Part shown: positions 21,482-25,818 of the stretch, in pieces
How the letters are laid out: the number at the start of each line of letters is the position of its first letter
How positions within the stretch are numbered: the stretch's first letter is position 1
Origin: a virus
Length of the DNA stretch: 25,818 nucleotides
Virus record (IMG/VR): IMGVR_UViG_3300025889_000849
Coordinates: 1 to 25,818 of that record
Reading direction: 5' to 3' (one strand)
The notes under the pieces: model-generated
The model's input: the letters and a program-made list of their open reading frames with translations, nothing else
Told to the model about the DNA's origin: nothing
The model's database searches: none
Position numbers and translations under genes: made by a program

Positions 21482-22122
21482 CACTTGGGTTCCTTCAACA
21501 GTGCCCGGAAAGAGACCGGGTAGATTTCGTCAAGAGCCTCCGCAATCTGCAGGGCTACCTCTCGGGTTTCGGCTTGAGCATCGCAGCCCATCCGGAGTTT
21601 GCACATATCGGCAAAGGCGTCCAGACTACCACTCCACCACCAGCTAGTCATCATGGATTGAGGCAAAACCATTCGGGCTTGCTCCGGTGCTGCCCCCTGA
21701 GACAAAAGAAAGTCGTACACCTTTTCCATTCTGGACATGGCTTCCTCGTACTGACTGTTCAGGAAGCTCTGGTGAGTCAGGACTCCGGAGGAACCCTGCT
21801 TCTTGTCCCGAGACTTGCCCCGCCAAAAGTCAGGACTGTAGAAGGACGGTGGTGTGTCCACGTACCGACGAGAGACCTCGTTCATCCGGAGGAACTTGTG
21901 TTTCACCAGCTGTCTGGCCACAAAGACCGGGGCGTCCACCTTGAAGGTTGCAAAGGCATGGCCGAAAGGTGAGGTGTGTTTGTGGTCAGCCAAGTAGCCA
22001 ATCAGCTTCCGGTCCCGGTCGGACAGGGTCTCACTGGACTTGTCGAAGGAAACACGTGCCGCATTCACAGTCGTCAGGTCATCCCCACAGGAGTGGACAA
22101 GGGTTGCTTTGATCTCAGACAT
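21481..22122 (-). CDS. thyX: Flavin-dependent thymidylate synthase ThyX
   Basis: I chose ATG 22122 (213 aa); upstream residues in this frame mirror the small membrane gene. ThyX makes dTMP from dUMP using FAD and methylenetetrahydrofolate. The signature region reads KHKFLRMNEVSRRY at 74-87 and keeps the RHR-X7-S spacing, but with Lys74 and Lys76 where most members have Arg. The C-terminal block AQARMVLPQS and the QAETREVALQI helix match the family. It sits in the nucleotide operon after the reductase. High confidence in the family; the Lys changes are conservative. Confidence 0.93.
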   Translation of the reverse strand: MSEIKATLVHSCGDDLTTVNAARVSFDKSSETLSDRDRKLIGYLADHKHTSPFGHAFATFKVDAPVFVARQLVKHKFLRMNEVSRRYVDTPPSFYSPDFWRGKSRDKKQGSSGVLTHQSFLNSQYEEAMSRMEKVYDFLLSQGAAPEQARMVLPQSMMTSWWWSGSLDAFADMCKLRMGCDAQAETREVALQIAEALDEIYPVSFRALLKEPK

Positions 22123-22228
22123 GGGTTTTCCATTTCGGTGAAAGAAGCATCCCGGCAAAACCGAGGAACATCACCGAGGCATAAGCCCCGGCAACGATTG
22201 GGAGGAGGGTGTGAAGGAAGGGAATCAT
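22115..22228 (-). CDS. 37-aa single-span membrane protein
   Basis: ATG 22228 has AGGAG 6 nt upstream and the stop overlaps the ThyX start by 8 nt. The sequence is one hydrophobic helix (LLPIVAGAYASVMFLGFAGM) followed by LLSPKWKTHV, a positively charged tail that should face the cytoplasm. No family recognised. The strong SD and exact packing support it as a real gene. Confidence 0.7.
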   Translation of the reverse strand: MIPFLHTLLPIVAGAYASVMFLGFAGMLLSPKWKTHV

Positions 22229-22237
22229 CGTCGTCTC

Positions 22238-24151
22238 CTAAGTTATGTCTACAATCTCACAACCGGAGTCTCCGGTGCAAGCCAAGGTTTGAGCCCCAGA
22301 GGTACTATCCTCCAACTCGTACTCAGCCAGCTTGTCCCAGTCAATCGACTTGGGCATTCTGGACAGTGCCTCCTCGTACTCAGCCTCCGTACACTCCTGA
22401 TACGGAGCTTGTTGGTAGGTGTGGTCCGAGTGAGGCAGGAACGAGACACCGGACATTTCGTCAAAGTGCTTGAAGACAAAGGCCCCCACGTCCATCCATT
22501 CCTCGTCTCGGACAGAGACGGTGATGGAAGGCTTGTGTTCACACCAGTGTCTCTGGTAGGTGAGCCACGTCTCCAATTGCTCAATTGCTGTTTGGTCCCC
22601 TCGGACTTCGGTGTGGTATCCAGCCGGAGCCTTCACCGGAAAGGAGAAGACAGTGGTGGAGTTCGGGTTCATCACGTCTGGCTCGCAGGGGACACCGGAG
22701 TCCATCAGGAACTCCGTCAGTGGGTCCTTGTTGTCACCCCGGACAGTCCGAATGTAGAACTCACTGTGTCGGGCGTGAATGCCAGAAGCAGAGTCCACCA
22801 GCTGAGAGACAGTGCCCGAAGGCTTGACGCAGGTGATTGCAGCAGAGGCAGGAATGCCCAGCTTTGCAGCCCACTCTTTGTTTGTCTCCACAGCAGTCCG
22901 TTTCAGGTTCTCCAGAAGTCCGTCCAAGAGCTGGTTCTCCGAGGTCATCAGTGGGTTGTCCATGATGCCGGTAAGAGAGACCCCCAACAGACGTTCTTCC
23001 TCGGTGTTGTTCTGCCACACCTTCCGAAGGTAAGGGAACTTGGTGAAGCTGGACTGGATGGTCCCGAGGATGGTTGCAAGTCGTACCTTCTCCCGGAGGC
23101 TCACCTCGTCATCCGTTGACCGGACTACAACCTCAGTCAGATTGCAAAACTGGTACGGTCGGAGGATGATTTCTGAACAGGGATTCGTGCCCCACTCGAA
23201 ACCACCTGCCCTACGTCCGTTCTTCACAGCCTGAGCTTCAGCAGCCTTCCGGTTGAAGATGCCACGTTCACCAGACTTCGACTCAATCAGTGCCCCCCAC
23301 TCTTTGATGAACAGCTCTGCATCCGGCTTCTCTGTGTAGCAAACGGAGTTGTTTGCCAAGGCACGTTGGCCCTCGGTGTCCCACCAGTTACCGGACTTGG
23401 CATGACGCATCCGGTCATCAGACAGGTTGGACAAGCTAATCATGGCTGAACGTCGGACACCACCGACAACCACAACCTGACCGATTTTACACATGAGGTC
23501 ATGGCACTCCAGAGAGGAGAGCTTTCGACCCTTGGCCTTGTGGAAGGTGGCCACTGCAAAATTGAACAGGTCAACCAGAGGGGCAGGGCCGGAGGCTCGA
23601 CCACCAAAGGTCTTCAGTCGGGCACCAGCTGGACGGACTTTCGACACGTCCCACTTAGGGACCTCTCCAGCCCACAGCAGGGACAGGACTTGACGGAACG
23701 CCTTTGCCCAGCCTTCCTTACTGTCCTTGACCACTACTGTAGTCTCACTCATAAACAGCTCGTCAGGAACTTCTGGGAGCTTCGACACAAACTGACGTTC
23801 AACCGAGAAGCCTACCCCGGTCCCACAGAGGAGAATGAACATGGCCTCGTCAAAGGACTTCGGGTCATCCACCGGCAGGTAGCTGCAGTTGTAGCCGGAG
23901 GTGTTGTCCCGGTGCAGTGCTGGTCCTGCTGTCATCATGGCACGCATTGAAGGCATCACCCGGAGGCTCAGGATTGCCTCCCGGATTTCTTCGGCTGTGT
24001 CTGCAGGGACCTTGTCACCGACAACCTCCGTCATGTACCGGTCCACAGTCTCGGCCCAAGTCTCCCGGCGTCCCTTGTCTTCTAGCCAACGGGCGTACCG
24101 AGACTTAGCAATGAATTGCTGGTAGGGGGTTGGTAGGTAGTTATCCGACAT
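22238..24151 (-). CDS. nrdJ: Class II (B12-dependent) ribonucleotide reductase
   Basis: A 637-aa monomeric reductase of the Lactobacillus leichmannii type. It reduces ribonucleoside (tri)phosphates with adenosylcobalamin. Visible elements are Cys89 in SGYNCSYLPV and the finger loop NPCSEII at 323-329, with Cys325 (thiyl), Asn323 and Glu327. Cys336 in FCNLTEV pairs with Cys89, and Cys625 and Cys631 in ACTGDSGCE carry electrons from thioredoxin or glutaredoxin. All needed residues are present. SD AAGGAAG is 9 nt before the ATG. It indicates a host that makes or imports cobalamin. Confidence 0.93.
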   Translation of the reverse strand: MSDNYLPTPYQQFIAKSRYARWLEDKGRRETWAETVDRYMTEVVGDKVPADTAEEIREAILSLRVMPSMRAMMTAGPALHRDNTSGYNCSYLPVDDPKSFDEAMFILLCGTGVGFSVERQFVSKLPEVPDELFMSETTVVVKDSKEGWAKAFRQVLSLLWAGEVPKWDVSKVRPAGARLKTFGGRASGPAPLVDLFNFAVATFHKAKGRKLSSLECHDLMCKIGQVVVVGGVRRSAMISLSNLSDDRMRHAKSGNWWDTEGQRALANNSVCYTEKPDAELFIKEWGALIESKSGERGIFNRKAAEAQAVKNGRRAGGFEWGTNPCSEIILRPYQFCNLTEVVVRSTDDEVSLREKVRLATILGTIQSSFTKFPYLRKVWQNNTEEERLLGVSLTGIMDNPLMTSENQLLDGLLENLKRTAVETNKEWAAKLGIPASAAITCVKPSGTVSQLVDSASGIHARHSEFYIRTVRGDNKDPLTEFLMDSGVPCEPDVMNPNSTTVFSFPVKAPAGYHTEVRGDQTAIEQLETWLTYQRHWCEHKPSITVSVRDEEWMDVGAFVFKHFDEMSGVSFLPHSDHTYQQAPYQECTEAEYEEALSRMPKSIDWDKLAEYELEDSTSGAQTLACTGDSGCEIVDIT

Positions 24152-24269
24152 TTCTTATTACTTCCTTGATTAGATTGTCCTCGGTGACGGCAGTAAGTAC
24201 AGCCGTACTCATTACAAAGCAGAGCCAGCCTACGACTAGGGCCAGTGTTATCGCATATTGAGTTCGCAT
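24141..24269 (-). CDS. 42-aa single-span membrane protein
   Basis: It starts at ATG 24269 inside the end of the previous small gene (22-nt overlap) and its stop overlaps the NrdJ start. One hydrophobic helix (YAITLALVVGWLCFVMSTAV) is followed by a polar tail (TEDNLIKEVIRN). No family recognised. Confidence 0.6.
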   Translation of the reverse strand: MRTQYAITLALVVGWLCFVMSTAVLTAVTEDNLIKEVIRNVG

Positions 24270-24367
24270 AGAATCCACGTCACTAGGTTAAAGACTACAA
24301 AGGAGGTCCCGAGTAGGACCCCCGTTATAAGTGGGGCTAGGGCTACGACAATCAAGACCGTCAGCAT
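24248..24367 (-). CDS. 39-aa single-span membrane protein
   Basis: The ATG at 24367 is fused to the MazG-like stop (TAATG). The protein is hydrophobic over nearly all its length (LTVLIVVALAPLITGVLLGT, then SFVVFNLVTWILC) with a short ELNMR end. No family recognised. Confidence 0.6.
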   Translation of the reverse strand: MLTVLIVVALAPLITGVLLGTSFVVFNLVTWILCELNMR

Positions 24368-24858
24368 TAGAACAGGTCGTCCAGCTTCGGCGGTTCGTAG
24401 TTTGGCCCCTTCAGGACTTTACCGTCGTCCCGGTAGATGGGCTTACCGTCGTCACCCAGTTTGCTCATGTTGGAACGGTGGACCCTCTCGAACACCTCAT
24501 CAATGGGCAGGTCGAACGTAACGGCCATTCCGTAGATCACGTAAAGAAGGTCCGCCAATTCTTTGGTAAAGGCAGGTTTGTTCGTTCTTCCATCGGGTCT
24601 ATACCAGACCACTGGCGTTTCTTGGCCCATTTCATCTATTTCTTCGTCAATCAGGTCCAAGCGCATTTCCAGAAGGTCTCTGTTTTTACGGTCATTAATA
24701 TCAACCCCCACAGGCTGACCCATCGCCAGTGTGAATGCCTTGACCGCATCGTAGTGAACGGAGGTTGAACGGGGAGTTCCGTTGGGGTTGTATTCTACCA
24801 TTTTTACTGCTAGCTCCATTGATTCGTCGTAAGGCATATTACCAAAGATACTCCTCAT
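24367..24858 (-). CDS. MazG-like NTP pyrophosphohydrolase
   Basis: A 163-aa protein starting at ATG 24858 (ATGA with the upstream gene). The all-alpha NTP-PPase pattern is visible: EMRLDLIDEEIDEM at 64-77, then KELADLLYVIYG at 99-110 with Glu100 and Asp103, and HRSNMSKLGDDGKPIYRDDG. These acidic residues bind magnesium. The family hydrolyses dNTPs to monophosphates; in marine phages it may also alter stringent response signals (debated). The first 50 residues are extra and unknown. Located in the nucleotide operon. Confidence 0.88.
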   Translation of the reverse strand: MRSIFGNMPYDESMELAVKMVEYNPNGTPRSTSVHYDAVKAFTLAMGQPVGVDINDRKNRDLLEMRLDLIDEEIDEMGQETPVVWYRPDGRTNKPAFTKELADLLYVIYGMAVTFDLPIDEVFERVHRSNMSKLGDDGKPIYRDDGKVLKGPNYEPPKLDDLF

Positions 24859-25037
24859 TCTTCATCCCCCCAGTCTTGGTCGGAGGAGCCACGGAACAGC
24901 ATGAGCATTCCGACAACTACCCCCATCATCACCTGAGAAACTGCGAGAACGAGGCCTAACATCATGCCCACCCCGACGATAATCAGGGGGGACACCAGAG
25001 CCACCAAAGCAGCTATTTGCAGAGTCTGCATAATCAT
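24855..25037 (-). CDS. 60-aa membrane protein
   Basis: It starts at ATG 25037, fused to the DUF3310 stop (ATGA); its own stop is fused to the MazG-like start. It is hydrophobic from residue 5 to 48 with several Met/Gly/Val stretches (ALVSPLIIVGVGMMLGLVLA, then VSQVMMGVVVGMLMLF). This suggests two helices in a hairpin with an acidic tail (SSDQDWGDEE). No family recognised; holin-like size, but position with metabolism genes does not support lysis. Confidence 0.65.
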   Translation of the reverse strand: MIMQTLQIAALVALVSPLIIVGVGMMLGLVLAVSQVMMGVVVGMLMLFRGSSDQDWGDEE

Positions 25038-25288
25038 AGGATACTCATACCTTTCAGGCGGTTGATTTCCATTTCCGCATATCGACGTACTTTCTCAAGG
25101 TCGGTGATACGGGACTCGATTTCGTCTTGGTCTGGGTACAGCTTACCCCCGGCTCTACAGGCGTATTTCACTATATTCCCAATTTCAAACGATAGGCGGT
25201 TGCGCATTATGAATTCTACAGGTTCCAATTCGTACTTGGTGTAGTGGGACGGTCGGACTACGATGTCGTCCTCTTTCTTCTTTGCCAT
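25034..25288 (-). CDS. DUF3310 protein
   Basis: An 84-aa protein with the DUF3310 pattern: RPSHYTKYELEPVEFIMRN at 12-30, then IGNIVKYACRAGGK and an acidic-basic helix (DLEKVRRYAEMEINRL). The domain occurs widely in phages near nucleotide genes and is related to the N-terminal part of the T7 1.7 nucleotide kinase, so a role in dNTP metabolism is plausible. No kinase motif is visible here. Confidence 0.85.
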   Translation of the reverse strand: MAKKKEDDIVVRPSHYTKYELEPVEFIMRNRLSFEIGNIVKYACRAGGKLYPDQDEIESRITDLEKVRRYAEMEINRLKGMSIL

Positions 25289-25297
25289 GTCGGGCTC

Positions 25298-25534
25298 CTA
25301 GTGAATAGTGGTGTTGTCGTCTAAGCCCACAGCCATGAGAAGGGCCGAAGCTGTCTCGATAGGTAGTATCTGAAACTCAGAGTACAAGCCCATTTCTAGA
25401 TCAAGTCGGGACTGAGGGGAGTTCACAAAGTCTACACAGTCCTCGTAAGTACCGTCCCAGACTTGCTGGAACCCGCCAAAGGTCTCATGCTCCAGCCATG
25501 CGTAGACTACGAACTGTTCGTCTGACTCTGACAT
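25298..25534 (-). CDS. Small acidic protein of unknown function
   Basis: I chose ATG 25534 (78 aa), with GGAG 8 nt upstream; the frame reaches 25579. It overlaps the end of the nuclease gene by 28 nt. The protein is acidic with aromatic residues (SDEQFVVYAWLEHETFGGFQ, YEDCVDFVNSPQSRLD) and a hydrophobic C-terminal helix (ASALLMAVGL). No family recognised. Confidence 0.65.
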   Translation of the reverse strand: MSESDEQFVVYAWLEHETFGGFQQVWDGTYEDCVDFVNSPQSRLDLEMGLYSEFQILPIETASALLMAVGLDDNTTIH

Positions 25535-25818
25535 TTGGTAAGCTCCAAGTAATGGTCCATGTTTACGATAACCAGCCAAGGCTTACGGTCCCCCCGGAGG
25601 AAAACCACAGGCTCGTAGTAACCGTCCTGCTTGGCTTGGTCTTGGTAGTTGTAAAGTGCAGCAAAGTCCTTCCTACGTTTGACCTCGATAGACACCGGCA
25701 TCAAACGACGGGCGGCAGGGGAAAGCTGTACGTCCTCCCCGTTCTGGCCCATAGCTGTAGACTTTACGTCGTCTGGCTCAAGTTGGGGGAAGGTCTTGAG
25801 GATTGCGTCCCGGACCTC
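25507..25818 (-). CDS. PD-(D/E)XK nuclease, 5' end outside window
   Basis: The frame is open to the right edge, reading EVRDAILKTFPQLEPDDVKS before the internal Met at 25752, so the real start lies beyond the window. Visible motifs are the acidic GEDVQLSPAAR and SIEVKRRKDF with the E-V-K core, as in phage PD-(D/E)XK endonucleases. A QDQAKQDGYYEPVVFLRGDR helix-strand pair follows, also family-like. It could be a recombination or replication nuclease; the exact substrate is unknown. Confidence 0.75.
   Translation of the reverse strand, partial: EVRDAILKTFPQLEPDDVKSTAMGQNGEDVQLSPAARRLMPVSIEVKRRKDFAALYNYQDQAKQDGYYEPVVFLRGDRKPWLVIVNMDHYLELTKCQSQTNSS

Noticed and set aside
22211-23119. A 302-aa plus-strand frame
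   Set aside because: It lies opposite the ribonucleotide reductase, whose motifs are unambiguous.

Overview
The window is a piece of a tailed-phage (siphovirus-type) genome. Every gene I can support lies on the minus strand, so the genome is read here from right to left. The host is probably an alphaproteobacterium, perhaps a marine Rhodobacterales. The pointers are a terminase large subunit resembling those of alphaproteobacterial phages and gene transfer agents, a B12-dependent ribonucleotide reductase paired with ThyX and PhoH, a DUF1127 protein, and an intergenic region rich in GANTC (the CcrM methylation site). The host is inferred from these family resemblances only.

Right part (about 25818 to 19100) is an early/middle metabolism operon with many ATGA, TAATG and GTGA overlaps. 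It holds a PD-(D/E)XK nuclease cut by the window edge, a DUF3310 protein, a MazG-like pyrophosphohydrolase, class II ribonucleotide reductase, ThyX, a glutaredoxin, a second PD-(D/E)XK-like protein and PhoH. Between them sit five tiny membrane proteins (29 to 60 aa) and, at the end, small exported proteins. The operon closes at a strong intrinsic terminator (19065-19102). Its own promoter (19027-19054) then drives a three-gene cassette of unknown small proteins, closed by another terminator (18251-18288).

The middle (16899 to 18250) is about 1.35 kb with little or no coding capacity. It is built from repeated blocks and is the best candidate for a replication origin, packaging site or late control region.

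Left part (16898 to 1) is the late operon. In order of transcription it encodes an exported protein, an HNH-AP2 endonuclease, small and large terminase, portal, a DUF1127 protein overlapping the portal end, a virion protein, a zinc-finger/XkdF-type protease, an acidic scaffold, a decoration-like protein, major capsid protein, a head protein of unknown role, four neck/connector proteins, the tail tube, tail assembly chaperones joined by a -1 frameshift (slippery AAATTTT followed by a stem-loop), tape measure, a distal tail protein, a small tail protein and a repetitive tail fibre that runs off the left edge.

The most unusual points are the overlapping DUF1127 gene, the three-part protease with a C2H2 zinc finger, the splitting of the usual protease C-terminus onto the scaffold, the repeat-mosaic intergenic region, the 28-nt element shared between that region and the portal leader, and an out-of-frame Asn/Gly-rich gene near 19300.
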